Position numbers and translations under genes: made by a program. This document shows, piece after piece, positions 48,488-59,143 of a stretch of 64,000 nucleotides of DNA (position 1 is the first letter of the stretch; the number at the start of each line of letters is the position of its first letter). Source of the stretch: Pseudomonas versuta (GTDB lineage: Bacteria > Pseudomonadota > Gammaproteobacteria > Pseudomonadales > Pseudomonadaceae); assembly GCF_001294575.1 (NCBI RefSeq), contig NZ_CP012676.1, forward strand, positions 2,666,001 through 2,730,000, in the 5' to 3' direction. The notes beneath the pieces are model-generated. The model saw only the letters and a list, made by a program, of their open reading frames with translations, made no database searches and had not been told where the DNA came from.

Positions 48488-49456
48488 ATGGCTCATCAAA
48501 TCGAACAAATGGCTTACGTCGGTGCGACCCCGTGGCACGGCCTCGGCCGTCATCTGACGAAAAAAAAGCCTATCGAAATATGGCAGCGTGAGGCTGGAAT
48601 GGACTGGAAGATTCAGGAAAGCTCGGTTCACTTCAAGGCCGATAGTGTCGGCAACCTCGGCACCATTCATTCGTTTGCAGAACAGAAGGTGCTATTTCGC
48701 TCTGACACCAAAGCCCCACTGTCGGTGGTCTCACAACGCTATCAAGTGGTCCAACCCCGCGAAGTCTTGGAGTTTTACCGAGATCTGACCGAACGCTCGG
48801 GTTATGAGCTAGAAACTGCTGGAGTGCTAAAAGGTGGCCGCAAACTCTGGGCACTAGCGCGCACCGGTGAGTCAACCACGCTCAAAGGCAATGACGAGGT
48901 CAATGGTTACCTGCTGCTGGCCACCTCATGCGACGGCACGCTCGCCACCACCGCGACTCCGACCACCATTCGCGTGGTCTGCAATAACACGCTAACGATT
49001 GCTATCAACGGCTCTAGTCAAGCGATCAAGGTGCCACACAGCACGCGCTTCGATCCTCGCGCTGTCAAACAGCAACTGGGAATCACCGTCTCGCAATGGG
49101 ACGACTTCATGTACAGCATGCGAACGCTCGCAGCCCGCCCTGTAAAAGACCATGAGGCCAAGACGTATTTACGCAGTGTGTTGTGTGAGGTGCAGACAGG
49201 TAAGCCTGAGCATGCGGGCCTCTCGAATGAACGCGCCTTAAGCAAAGTACTGAGCATGTATGAAGGGCATGGTCGAGGGGCACAGCTGGAAGCGGCGAAA
49301 GGTACGGCATGGGGTTTGCTCAACTCAGTCACCGAGTATGTCGATCACGAGCGCCGGGCACGCAGCAATGAATACCGCATAGACACGGCTTGGTTTGGCC
49401 GAGGTGCTGTCATCAAACAACGCGCACTCGACTCTGCTCTTCGATTGATAGCCTAA
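48488..49456 (+). CDS. DUF932 (TIGR03299-like) phage/plasmid protein
   Basis: 322 residues from the ATG at 48488. Typical opening GATPWHGLGRHL, then SVVSQRYQVVQPREVLEFYR, and TTPTTIRVVCNN-like text (ATPTTIRVVCNNTLTIA). The family is widespread on plasmids, phages and integrative elements. Its role is not established. It belongs to the island's conserved mobile-element cargo. Confidence 0.88.
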   Translation: MAHQIEQMAYVGATPWHGLGRHLTKKKPIEIWQREAGMDWKIQESSVHFKADSVGNLGTIHSFAEQKVLFRSDTKAPLSVVSQRYQVVQPREVLEFYRDLTERSGYELETAGVLKGGRKLWALARTGESTTLKGNDEVNGYLLLATSCDGTLATTATPTTIRVVCNNTLTIAINGSSQAIKVPHSTRFDPRAVKQQLGITVSQWDDFMYSMRTLAARPVKDHEAKTYLRSVLCEVQTGKPEHAGLSNERALSKVLSMYEGHGRGAQLEAAKGTAWGLLNSVTEYVDHERRARSNEYRIDTAWFGRGAVIKQRALDSALRLIA

Positions 49457-49524
49457 CGCTGTTCTCCACCACTGCCGCTTGAGCACTCTCCGCTCAAGCA
49501 GCTTAATGCCTGAAGGAAATCGCG

Positions 49525-49716
49525 ATGAACGTAATACGCTTTATCGGTTTACTTTTTCTGTTTTTCGGCATATTGGCCTGCTGTGTCTTGGCCGTTTTGC
49601 TCGCGTTCATCCTGGCGCGCTTTTGGCCACTGCTGATTGCTGTGCTGCTCGCATGCCTGGTATTTGAAATTATTGCACGCCAGGCCGGAATCGAGGTGCC
49701 CGTAGAATCAGCCTGA
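49525..49716 (+). CDS. Small two-helix membrane protein
   Basis: 63 residues, mostly hydrophobic: two adjacent helices (FIGLLFLFFGILACCVLAVL and LLIAVLLACLVFEIIA) with almost no soluble part. A GAAGGAAA ribosome site precedes the ATG. Encoded right after DUF932 in the same direction. Function unknown. Confidence 0.7.
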   Translation: MNVIRFIGLLFLFFGILACCVLAVLLAFILARFWPLLIAVLLACLVFEIIARQAGIEVPVESA

Positions 49717-49743
49717 GCGCTCTGCAACGAGCGCTAACGGCAG

Positions 49744-50052
49744 CTACTTTGCGTAAAGCAGCTCATCCAGCCGATTCATAAGCTCGACGCGTTTTAGCGC
49801 ATCAAGCTTATGGAATTTTATCAGTAACTCTGCCTCATCATCCTCAACGGCATAAAAAAACGCTGCGGGTACGTTGAGTACCTTACTCAAACGCTCGACA
49901 AAATCAGGAGCAGGAACCCGCTTTCCAAGCTCATAGCGATTCATGCGCGTACTCGCAGACATCTCATCCAAGCCAGCATCCAACCCCAACCGCTCCTGCG
50001 ATAAGCCCATCTGCACGCGCGCCTGCTTTATGCGCTTTCCCAAGACTGACAT
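49744..50052 (-). CDS. XRE-family helix-turn-helix regulator
   Basis: 102 residues. HTH in MSVLGKRIKQARVQMGLSQE then RLGLDAGLDEMSASTRMNRYELGKR, the Cro/C1 type, with a short C-terminal tail (LIKFHKLDALKRVELMNRLD). It faces the secreted-protein cassette at 50227 across a divergent 174-base gap, so it may control it. Confidence 0.88.
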   Translation of the reverse strand: MSVLGKRIKQARVQMGLSQERLGLDAGLDEMSASTRMNRYELGKRVPAPDFVERLSKVLNVPAAFFYAVEDDEAELLIKFHKLDALKRVELMNRLDELLYAK

Positions 50053-50226
50053 TCACACGATCCACTTGGCAAAAAGGCATCGTGATTGTTTGTCCCTTGC
50101 CTGATACTACCGTTTTGGTAGTATTGAGATCCGCTACGTATCAGCGAGGCCTTTGAGATGAATCGGTTCGGTCAGAAATACCTCAAACCTTGGCTAATTT
50201 TTTTCCCCTGATAAGAAGGCTCCATA

Positions 50227-50952
50227 ATGAAGCACCCGCTATTTACCTTAATTCCTCTTCTGATGATTCTCGGTAATGCCGCGCAGGCTCAAGACGATGT
50301 CACAGGCTGTTCTCTATTTCGGATAGATCAGTACTACGGCCTCAAGGAATGGGACTGCCGTGTTCCCAACAGTCCCGTCCGGATCAGCAACGTCTACACA
50401 GACCCGCAAGGCCAACAACGTGTTGAGAGCGTAAGCAGCCAACAAAATGCAATGTGTGATGATCAAGGCGTTTGCTCGAATAGCGGCAGCTTCGCAGGCA
50501 ACGCACCTGCGGGCAGTTATCACTACACATTCGGGTGGTATTTGGGAGCCGACACGAAAGGCAACCCTGTTTCTTACAAAAGCGGAACAGGGCCTGGATT
50601 TGGTGGCAAACATACTGGGGCTCTTACTAACTCGCCACCTGACAAATCATCTCAGGCCTTACCTGACGTTGTCTGTATGCCGACGGCAAGTTTTAACTGT
50701 TCAATTGATGGCAAAGAAATAGAAAATGAAGACTTGCCTAAATATCTGCCCATTGTAAAAGAGCAAGATGTTAAAAAAGCAGGCGGTAATTGCCAAAGCA
50801 CTCCCCTGTGCTACGACAAGAAGATGATCCTTCAGGGATTAAATAAAAAATACTTTAAAGCACTAAGCATACGACCACAAAAAATGTGGCCTATCCGGCC
50901 ATTTATCTCATCGAAAACGGTTCACACTGATCAACCGCAATTGCTGACTTAA
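50227..50952 (+). CDS. Exported Cys-containing protein of unknown family
   Basis: 241 residues. A Sec signal peptide ends near residue 21 (AAQA/QDDV). The mature protein has about ten Cys and motifs GCSLFRIDQYY, GVCSNSGSFAG, and CSIDGKEIENEDLPKYLPIV. A decayed paralogue at 52159-53019 shares the CxIxGKxxxNxDL block and the YxxGNPVxY region. The last ~30 residues look unlike the paralogue and could come from a frameshift. Function unknown; secreted by inference. First gene of an AT-richer cassette facing an XRE regulator. Confidence 0.72.
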   Translation: MKHPLFTLIPLLMILGNAAQAQDDVTGCSLFRIDQYYGLKEWDCRVPNSPVRISNVYTDPQGQQRVESVSSQQNAMCDDQGVCSNSGSFAGNAPAGSYHYTFGWYLGADTKGNPVSYKSGTGPGFGGKHTGALTNSPPDKSSQALPDVVCMPTASFNCSIDGKEIENEDLPKYLPIVKEQDVKKAGGNCQSTPLCYDKKMILQGLNKKYFKALSIRPQKMWPIRPFISSKTVHTDQPQLLT

Positions 50953-50991
50953 CTGAAAACACCCATTTGATAATACATAGAGGCAACACTG

Positions 50992-51351
50992 ATGACATTA
51001 ACGACTGTAACAGGCACAGACGAAGCACAGATGGATGACTTATTGAGACGCAGGTCATCGTTTGAAGTTATCGGGCTGAGAGGTAATTTCAATGCAAGTA
51101 TAAAACACTTGGAAATGCGCATCGAACACCTCGGACTAAAGTGTCGAGTGAAGGTCGATCTAAAAGGAGCCATCGCACAGGGTGGACTCTTGGGAACTCT
51201 GATCGGAGCAGCCTCACTACCTGTCGGGGTTGCCTTAGCCGCCGCAGCTACCGTTGCTAGTGCGGGCCATACGCTCGCCACCTACGACCCCGATTACGAA
51301 GTAATAAAAGACTACGTTAACAAAAAAATCAAAGTTGTATATAAAAAATAG
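50992..51351 (+). CDS. Gly/Ala-rich membrane-associated protein
   Basis: 119 residues. A soluble N-terminal part (EVIGLRGNFNASIKHLEMRI) is followed by a Gly/Ala-rich hydrophobic segment (QGGLLGTLIGAASLPVGVAL, AAAATVASAG) and a charged C-terminal tail ending KKIKVVYKK. The pattern is that of a membrane-inserting or pore-like peptide region. It sits 39 bases after the secreted-protein gene. Family unknown. Confidence 0.68.
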   Translation: MTLTTVTGTDEAQMDDLLRRRSSFEVIGLRGNFNASIKHLEMRIEHLGLKCRVKVDLKGAIAQGGLLGTLIGAASLPVGVALAAAATVASAGHTLATYDPDYEVIKDYVNKKIKVVYKK

Positions 51352-51456
51352 CCGGCGCAGATCTTCGCCCTCCTGCATATTCCAGAGCTTAACAAATCAA
51401 GCATCAAGCTAGCTCACTGCAGTGGCTTTATAAAATACAGGTAATGGACATTCGAA

Positions 51457-52086
51457 ATGCCTAACATCACCCTATCGAAAGCGATACTAATCGCAGGTCT
51501 TATTGGCGCGATATTTTGTGCTTACGAAGCTCTTACGAAAAACACCGTAGAAAACTTAGGCTCGAATAAAAAACTATCCAGTTCAGGGCTCCTTGAAAAT
51601 TGGAGAAATGGGAATGTCATTTTATTGATAAGACACGAAGAGCGCTGCGACCGCTCAAACAACCCGTGCCTAGGTCCAGACAATGGAATCACAGTCCTTG
51701 GAAGCGAGAGAGCAAAAGAAGAAGGCACCCGCTTAAAATCCTATTTTGAACTAGACAACACAGATGTATTTACTAGCCCAACCACTAGAACAGTTCAAAC
51801 ATCCGACATTATGCTAGGCAAAGCAAGCCTACTATCCGAGAGAGAGGCCATATGCGGAAACGACATCATTGACAAGTTGCTAAAACACAAGATCATCAGC
51901 AGAAATCTTATAGTTGTGACTCACAACACCTGCATGAAAGATTTAATAAGATCCAGCGGACAACAGCATTCATGGAGACCCGAATACGGGAGCCTCCTAT
52001 TTGCGATAACAAAAAACAAAAATGAAATACAGATTGTCGGCACGTTAAATGCTATCGACATCCCAAAATACCCATCGTCGATTTAA
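51457..52086 (+). CDS. Membrane-anchored histidine phosphatase-family protein
   Basis: 209 residues. An N-terminal hydrophobic anchor (KAILIAGLIGAIFCAYEAL), then the catalytic RHxER motif in LLIRHEERCDRSNNPCLG (His60). Later SPTTRTVQTSDIML and the second His in VVTHNTCMKDL follow the phosphatase pattern. It resembles the LPS-heptose phosphatase Ais group of the family, but the substrate is unknown. Codon use is clearly AT-rich compared with the core genes, suggesting transfer. Confidence 0.8.
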   Translation: MPNITLSKAILIAGLIGAIFCAYEALTKNTVENLGSNKKLSSSGLLENWRNGNVILLIRHEERCDRSNNPCLGPDNGITVLGSERAKEEGTRLKSYFELDNTDVFTSPTTRTVQTSDIMLGKASLLSEREAICGNDIIDKLLKHKIISRNLIVVTHNTCMKDLIRSSGQQHSWRPEYGSLLFAITKNKNEIQIVGTLNAIDIPKYPSSI

Positions 52087-52158
52087 AAAAAAAAGCCACT
52101 CACAAAGAACCTTACAAAAATCCAATAGCTTCCTTCCGCCCACCCTGAGTTTAAGACA

Positions 52159-53019
52159 GTGAATATAAAATTAGTTGTACTCAAAGCAGCAGGCTGCTTG
52201 ACGCTTGCACTTTCATTGAACGCCCAAGCCGAAGTTTACTACGGAAACCTATATACACCCATGCTACCAAATGAACAAGGCATAAACGATTTACCTTATG
52301 CCATTGCGTACGGAGGCCAAGAATCAGTACGGGTCAAAATTCCACCGCTGCACCTAGTATAGCATTCCAAGAAATATTACTCAGTGGAACGCACAACAGC
52401 AACGCAACGTCACCTTCAGCAACAACATCAGCGACAAATGCGTGCGAGGCACTTGCCGTGCACCCAATGGCTCAGGTATCTATGGCATGTACTGCAAAGT
52501 ACCTTAGCTTTAGTCTCTACACTTACTACTACATCTATGACAGTGAGGATGGTTATCCGATTGCCTATCGCATGGATGGCGGACCAAATAAAAGGGGGAC
52601 AAAGGTAATTTACGTTCAATCCCGCAAAAGACCTCAGGACTTCTTGCTTCATCACGACATCAGCAAAACGAGCGCAAAAGACACTATTGCCGCCTACTAA
52701 CGGGATGTGAATGCAACGAGTGACTCGTCTGTCGATAGCGCGCCACGGATCGAAAATACGCCCATGACAAAACCTGCAAAAAAAAAACGATGTAAAGGAA
52801 GCCTGGTGCAACACGCGCGCAGACCATGAATGTACCATCAATGGCAAAAAGTTGCCCAATGCGGATCTCAAGCAGTGCCTGCAAGCCGTCTATGAATTAG
52901 AAGTACTCAATGCCGGCGGGCACTGCGAATATCCGTTTTATTATAATAGAAAGGTTAAGCCGGTCGGAATCAACCAATATAAAGGTACGGAGCTTACTGT
53001 GCCTTTATTTTTTATCTAA
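52159..53019 (+). pseudogene. Frameshifted paralogue of the exported Cys-containing protein
   Basis: Begins with a GTG-started signal peptide (MNIKLVVLKAAGCLTLALSL, cut about NAQA/EVYY). The reading then breaks near 52360, resumes in another frame with CVRGTCRAPNGSGIYG, shifts again to YTYYYIYDSEDGYPIAYRMD, and ends in frame with CTINGKKLPNADLKQCLQAV and AGGHCEYPFYYNRKVKPVGI. These pieces align with the intact protein at 50227. A run of ten A at 52778-52787 is a likely slip point for the last shift. Confidence 0.75.
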
Positions 53020-53349
53020 CTCATAAATACAGCAAACATCTACGACCTATACAACCTATCATGCGGCTTAACTAGCTCCATTCGGCTCCGATGATGTGCA
53101 GCAATATGCATCAGAAAATTGAACCTGGCAACACACACAGCAAGAATGCATGTACGTTAACAGCAGGGCATTACCTAAAACCTACTTTGATCTGCTTAAT
53201 CCCATTCGGGTACGTAGTCTCAAGTGCTTTCTTGCCTCTTGCAATGTGCGTAACTACCGTTGAGTCCTGTTTGCTAATCTGGCTTTCAGCTACATGCGCA
53301 TTACCTTCAGTCATGTTCGCGGATTCCACTATTATTCAAAAATAGCTTG

Positions 53350-53830
53350 ATGCCTTGCGGATCAAGGCCGTGATGACGTTGGGTGTAGCCGTTGGTAGAA
53401 CGCTCAACTCGATTCAATATGCTGGTCCATCTGCCCCGCAAGCAAGGTAATAGGATAGTTCCCCGGACGTAGAACGTCTCGGCACTGGCTGGATACGGAG
53501 CTGTTAGTATGGCCACTGCACTTAAGAAAACAGTGAATGGTCTTCCCATCGAGCTGAGGAGATCTTTGTCCCGGATCGCGGGAAGGAGCTGTCGGAGAAC
53601 GCTCAATTTACTATCGAGTCCGTAGTGAATGTCTTCTTAGCTAACCCTCACAGCGCGGTACAAAGAGGAATACGAACGGCCTTCTACGGCAATACTTCAC
53701 AAAAGGGACAGATCTGTCTCGTTGGAGTGCGCATGAGATCCAAGTCGTGGCTAATGTGCTGAACATACAGCCCCGAAAAACACTAAACTGGAAGACACCT
53801 GCCGAAGCTCGGAGTGAGTATCTAGAATCA
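53350..53830 (+). mobile_element. IS30-family transposase remnant
   Basis: Pieces of an IS30-type transposase in several frames: VERSTRFNMLVHLPRKQ, VNGLPIELRRSL, RWSAHEIQVVANVLNIQP and PRKTLNWKTPAEARSEYL. These match the family's catalytic and C-terminal blocks. Stop codons and shifts break it, and the N-terminal half is missing. Confidence 0.7.
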
Positions 53831-53865
53831 GTCAACAATCCAGTGTTGCGACGACTGGTTGAATT

Positions 53866-54027
53866 CGCCCAGTATGCGAGCCTTTTATTGCGACAGCGCC
53901 TCTGGCGTTATCGAATGCACCAAAGCATGAGTCGCCGAAAAAATTGCTGGGATAATGCGCCGATTGATCGTGTGTTTCGGAGACTGAAAACTGAACGGAC
54001 AGCAATCACGGGCTACCGAACGGTCTA
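53866..54027 (+). mobile_element. IS3-family transposase fragment
   Basis: An IS3 OrfB end fragment: RQRLWRYRMHQSMSRRKNCW then DNAPIDRVFRRLKTE. It is cut after GYRTV by unrelated sequence. The same element family is present almost full length at 57321-58520. Confidence 0.8.
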
Positions 54028-54043
54028 AGGGCCCAATGCGACA

Positions 54044-54298
54044 TCAGTCTTTTTTTGATGCATCGGTACAACTGGATTCGGCCCGAGGGGCCGCAGTCAA
54101 AGACAATGACTTGACCGGACTAAAGGCAGTTTGCTGTACCACGTTTTTCTGCATATGCACCCGAAGCCATTTATGGACAAGGTTTGCATTGAGGTTGTGG
54201 GTTAAGGCGACATTGGCAATCGAGGGGCCAGCCTGCACACACTCGGCGATGACTTGGGCTTTAAAGGACTTGGAACAGGGACGGCATTCTTGTGGCAT
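54044..54298 (-). pseudogene. IS66-like TnpA/OrfA remnant
   Basis: 84 residues. SKSFKAQVIAECVQAGPSIA, then NVALTHNLNANLVHKWLR, the helix-turn-helix pattern of IS66 accessory transposase TnpA. No TnpB or TnpC follows, and the end breaks off into unrelated residues, so it is a fragment. Confidence 0.65.
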
Positions 54299-55074
54299 GG
54301 GCGTCGCTTAAAAAAGGCTAGATATGGTGTCCACTTGAATTGATCTGACCCCGAAATGTTGTACACCATCGCCTTAAGCGATGGCATTAGGAAGGTGTGA
54401 TGCCCCGAGGGTCACAGCTTTTACAAATGGCAGATGCTTTCAGCTAATTTGAATTAAGGTCTATGGCTTGGGCACCACAAACTATGGATAACCTAACGTC
54501 ATGTCCGGGGTCAGTTGACCACTACACTTCGAATCGAATCGTGGAATTGCACACCAGATGAATTGAAGCTTCTCAGTCGCTCAATGTCAGCGCCTTCTGA
54601 AATAATTATCAAGAATGTAATCGGTTCTGCGAGGCCTGCCGAAGCGAATAAATACGAGCGGCGTGAAACTGGCTGCCCAACATGTACAACAAGGAGCCAC
54701 AAGGCTCTTTTTTGTTTACTGAATTCGCAGCCAGTTAATTTACCGATATTCGGATTTGCCATAGAGTTATTATGATCTCAACAAGCATTAAAATGTAAAA
54801 ATAAACAGTAAAAACCACGCAATAAAAACCCACCAAATCTTCAAATTATTGCCGACTTATAAAACACGGAGATACAAAGCAGAGAAATAAAAACAAACCC
54901 ATTTGAAATAGCAATACACAGGCTCTACCATATCTAATTTATTGTGAGCCAATTATAATAATTGCGCAATCGACTTTATTAGACAAGCCCCACTACTGCA
55001 AACTTTCCCTACAAATACCTCCTCCGACTCATCGCGAGTCAAAACTATGTAGCGAATAGCCGGAAGAAATCCGA
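54299..55074. other. IS debris and AT-rich intergenic region
   Basis: Contains an isolated IS3-type inverted-repeat end (GGGGTCAGTTGACCACTACA, about 54507-54526), a matching TGATCTGACCCCG stretch at 54339-54351, and a plus-strand terminator (GAGCC-ACAA-GGCTC then TTTTTT, 54694-54713). An 86-residue frame at 54515-54775 has no recognised features and is not called. From 54780 to 55074 the sequence is very AT-rich and I see no gene. Confidence 0.6.
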
Positions 55075-55965
55075 TTATTTACTATGTCGCTTTTTTTCTG
55101 GCTCCGCCTCCACTAATTTCTTAGCTTTCGGCTTTGCTGCAGATTTTGATTTTTCAGTGGGAATCTGCGATTTTTTGCTACCAAGGCTTCTCTTGAGCAG
55201 CTCTGCAAGGTCAATAACATCGGCCGTTTTTCGCTGTTCCTCATCCCGGGTATTAGTTTCTACGTTTTCAATCTTACCTTCACTGGCTTTAGTCTCGACC
55301 AATGCCATAATTTGCTCTTGAAAGGTATCTCGATACTTGTCTGGTTCCCAATCTGCTGCCATGTCCTCGACCAAACGTTTAGCCATTTTTAGTTCGCTTT
55401 TATTCAGTTTAGCTTCAGTTACATCCTTGTTAAGTTCAAGCGAATCAAGACTGCGCACTTCAGCTGGCCATCGTAGTAATACTAAAACGATTGCTGCATC
55501 CATAGGGATGACAGCTGCTAAATGCTGGCTTGTGCGAATAACTACTTTAGCCAAGGCTACCTTGCTCGTATCAACCAGCGCTTGACGTAACAACGCATAA
55601 ACTTTTTCTCCTCGCTTATCAGGAGCCAGAAAATACGGCGTATCAATGTGTTGCAAGGGGATTTTTTTACTCTCAACAAAAGCAAAAATATCGATGGTTT
55701 GCGTCGAGCGCGGGTGAGCTTGCTTAATTTCGTCTTCGCTGATGACTACATATCGTCCTTTTTCAAACTGAACACCTTTGACGATGTTCTCCTTAGTAAT
55801 CTCTTTTCCAGTGACCTTGTTGACCCGTTTGTAGCCAACAGGGTCCATACTGCGCTTGTCCAGCCAATCGAAATCGATACCTTGTTGAGAGGTGGCAGAC
55901 ACCAAAGCCACAGGAATGTGTACGAGTCCGAAACTGATTGCTCCCTTCCAAATTGCCCGAGGCAT
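55075..55965 (-). CDS. ku: Ku protein (non-homologous end joining)
   Basis: 296 residues from the ATG at 55965, which has AAGGA 8 bases upstream; an ATG 9 bases earlier lacks a ribosome site. The family opening MPRAIWKGAISFGLVHIPVA is intact. SEDEIKQAHPRSTQTIDIFA, TPYFLAPDKRGEKVYALLRQ, and TFQEQIMALVETKASEGKI follow bacterial Ku. A long Lys-rich C-terminal tail could bind DNA. Ku binds DNA ends and recruits ligase LigD. No ligD is present in this window. A broken SRAP gene lies upstream on the same strand. Confidence 0.95.
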   Translation of the reverse strand: MPRAIWKGAISFGLVHIPVALVSATSQQGIDFDWLDKRSMDPVGYKRVNKVTGKEITKENIVKGVQFEKGRYVVISEDEIKQAHPRSTQTIDIFAFVESKKIPLQHIDTPYFLAPDKRGEKVYALLRQALVDTSKVALAKVVIRTSQHLAAVIPMDAAIVLVLLRWPAEVRSLDSLELNKDVTEAKLNKSELKMAKRLVEDMAADWEPDKYRDTFQEQIMALVETKASEGKIENVETNTRDEEQRKTADVIDLAELLKRSLGSKKSQIPTEKSKSAAKPKAKKLVEAEPEKKRHSK

Positions 55966-56453
55966 AGCGGTCATCCTTCATAGTGTGTCTGCGGATGACA
56001 ACGGTTCAAAATCAAAGTTTCCCCTAAAAGATAGAAAGGCTTTGATTCAGATATCAGCCAGTAGGGAGGCGGCTGTGTCATTCATCCGAGCACGCACTTG
56101 TTTTCAACGGATTTTTGCACTCGCTTTTTCAGTCACTCCCACTGTGAGCGAAGCTTCACGAACTCGCAAATCCTGCTTCAAATGTCTTACGAATTCAGAT
56201 ATAGATCGGCCACGGTCAAGGCAGCCAATTGGAATACATCTTTACTGTCAGCAAGTCAGACATTCTGAGCATCCATCTAGACAAATTCTGATCAAAATCA
56301 ATACAAATTCAGAGAAAAGTAAAACGTATACTATTGATTTTATGAGGTATTCCCCTTTTTTTTATATTGTCTATCTCTTTCGAAACCGGATACCACTCAA
56401 AATCCTCTGCAAGTTGTCCACAATCACGTGCGTTTTTTTAGCCCGGTCCTTTG

Positions 56454-57015
56454 TCATATATCAGGTGAGAGCCGCTCCGAAGCGAATTCTGGGTATAGCA
56501 CAACTGGGCGCCGATCGTGCACATCAATCATCCCTCCGGTAGCATCAACCGTTATTATCACAATCCCCGGTGGCTCATCTGCTGTTACAACCGGTTCTAC
56601 CAGTGCTAACCCGCAAAGAACAAGATATGCGGCTTTTCAAGTTTATGAAGAACGGCTGCTATTTTCTCATCTCCAGGTTCTTTGATCCACTCGTACCAAC
56701 CATCCGCTGGAATCCAGCTCCGATGCTCAGGGAAAAGAACCTTGTAAAAACGCCCGCGAGCAGTGGTTTCTATGCGTGCGTTGAGAGGCTGCACAATCTT
56801 TAGCTTAAACCAGGAGATCTCACGCTTCCATCCCTATTGAACTGAGTGGATCTCAGGAGCGTCAGGTTCAGCGTGAATGACAGGAACGTCAGTGCTTGGA
56901 GCGATGTTGTAGCGCCTGAGGGAGTCTTATCGACTTTGGCGAAGAAATCTCCTTGCGGGTCGAGTTCTCGAACGTATTCATCCATCGCCCTGAACATCAA
57001 AACCCTGCCACACAT
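56454..57015 (-). pseudogene. Broken SRAP/YedK (HMCES-like) gene
   Basis: The gene starts MCGRVLMFRAMDEYVRELDP with the catalytic Cys2 intact, then loses frame near 56925. It continues in another frame with RYNIAPSTDVPVIHAEPD, has an in-frame stop (TAG) where a Trp is expected before GWKREISWFK, then QPLNARIETTARGRFYKVLF and ADGWYEWIKE. A further shift leads to IVIITVDATGGMIDVHDRRP, ending at 56454. SRAP proteins cross-link to abasic sites in single-stranded DNA. Confidence 0.85.
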
Positions 57016-57030
57016 ACCCTTCTCCTTCCG

Positions 57031-57273
57031 TTAAAGTTTCGAAATTGCGCCGGTAGCTTCTGCAATCGTGGCTAGGGTTTCTTCCATTGCGGCGATCTGG
57101 TCTTGAAGCTTCATGAACGACATATGTAATACCCCATGCACGTCTACGGTTTGCCCACCACGTAGGGTGTTAACCTCAGATTCATCTACTGCTTGTAGGA
57201 GCATTACCGTTTCTTGTAGGACTCGAAGCTGGTTGAAAATCGTTGTTACAAGGGATTTGCTATCTTTGCTCAT
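57031..57273 (-). CDS. Small hypothetical protein, likely coiled-coil
   Basis: 80 residues without signal peptide. A likely helical coiled-coil opening (LVTTIFNQLRVLQETVMLLQ) and a second helix (SFMKLQDQIAAMEETLATIA). It lies 15 bases upstream of the SRAP pseudogene on the same strand, so it may be part of the same former operon. Function unknown; it could be structural or a partner of the DNA-repair gene. Confidence 0.55.
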   Translation of the reverse strand: MSKDSKSLVTTIFNQLRVLQETVMLLQAVDESEVNTLRGGQTVDVHGVLHMSFMKLQDQIAAMEETLATIAEATGAISKL

Positions 57274-57320
57274 CGTTCAGTCCCACCACACTTCATGATT
57301 AAAACGCCTATGTGGCATAT

Positions 57321-58520
<1,200 letters not shown>

Positions 58521-58726
58521 TTCTGGAGTTGTCAAAATCTGGCCCTGATTCATCAAGGCCAAACCAGCTCATCTGCCATGCGGTAGCGTTCACCTTCGGG
58601 ACAGTCCCTATCCTCCAAGGGGCCACGGCACCGAATACGTGCTGCAATACCCACGCAAATCAGACAACTCATCGAGATTCCCGTCCTTTCAATTTTACCC
58701 CGCTTACCTTAGCCAGTATGAACCCA

Positions 58727-58879
58727 CTACTTGCTTTCCTGCGTGTGCCTGTCCTGCATTTGAACCGAAGACTTCGTCCCTTCGGTATTGTCCCTGGTGG
58801 TATTGTCGGAACTATCGAAACAGCCATGCAGAAGCAGCAGGCTGCACAAACCGAGGCAGGTATAGAGTTTTTTCATCAT
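58727..58879 (-). CDS. Short lipoprotein
   Basis: 50 residues: MMKKLYTCLGLCSLLLLHGC gives a lipobox-type LHGC (Cys20), and the mature tail is polar (FDSSDNTTRDNTEGTKSSVQ...). An AAGGAGA ribosome site precedes the start. It lies 21 bases after the small gene at 58901 on the same strand, downstream of the formaldehyde-dehydrogenase-like gene. Function unknown. Below normal ORF cut-offs. Confidence 0.65.
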   Translation of the reverse strand: MMKKLYTCLGLCSLLLLHGCFDSSDNTTRDNTEGTKSSVQMQDRHTQESK

Positions 58880-58900
58880 GAATCTCCTTGAAAATGGGGC

Positions 58901-59116
58901 TCATGCTGGGGCAGCCATTACACTGCCCCCGGAAGCCGGCGGACCTTTCATAGGTGGGTTTGCGTACTCGCGGTTGTTGAACGTGGTTTCCAGAATGGCG
59001 CGCAATGCATTGGCCTGTTCTTCGCTGTTCTCTGCATCATCGTCCGGGATATATTCGAAGCAGGGCGCGCAAGGCAATGGTTTAAGCTTTTTATCGCTTA
59101 CCGGTAGGTCGTTCAT
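58901..59116 (-). CDS. Small hypothetical protein
   Basis: 71 residues. MNDLPVSDKKLKPLPCAPCF with a CAPC pair and an acidic middle (YIPDDDAENSEEQANALRAI). A GAGAACGGG ribosome site precedes the ATG. It follows the formaldehyde-dehydrogenase gene by 27 bases, so an operon is likely. No recognised family. Confidence 0.6.
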   Translation of the reverse strand: MNDLPVSDKKLKPLPCAPCFEYIPDDDAENSEEQANALRAILETTFNNREYANPPMKGPPASGGSVMAAPA

Positions 59117-59143
59117 CCCGTTCTCCTCGTACAGGTTTCCCTG

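Noticed and set aside
54515..54775. An 86-residue plus-strand frame in the IS debris
   Set aside because: No family, no good ribosome site, and it spans a terminator-like hairpin, so it is more likely debris.
55892..56542. A 216-residue plus-strand frame upstream of and overlapping ku
   Set aside because: Its beginning is antisense to the conserved Ku N-terminus and the rest is low-quality AT-rich text.
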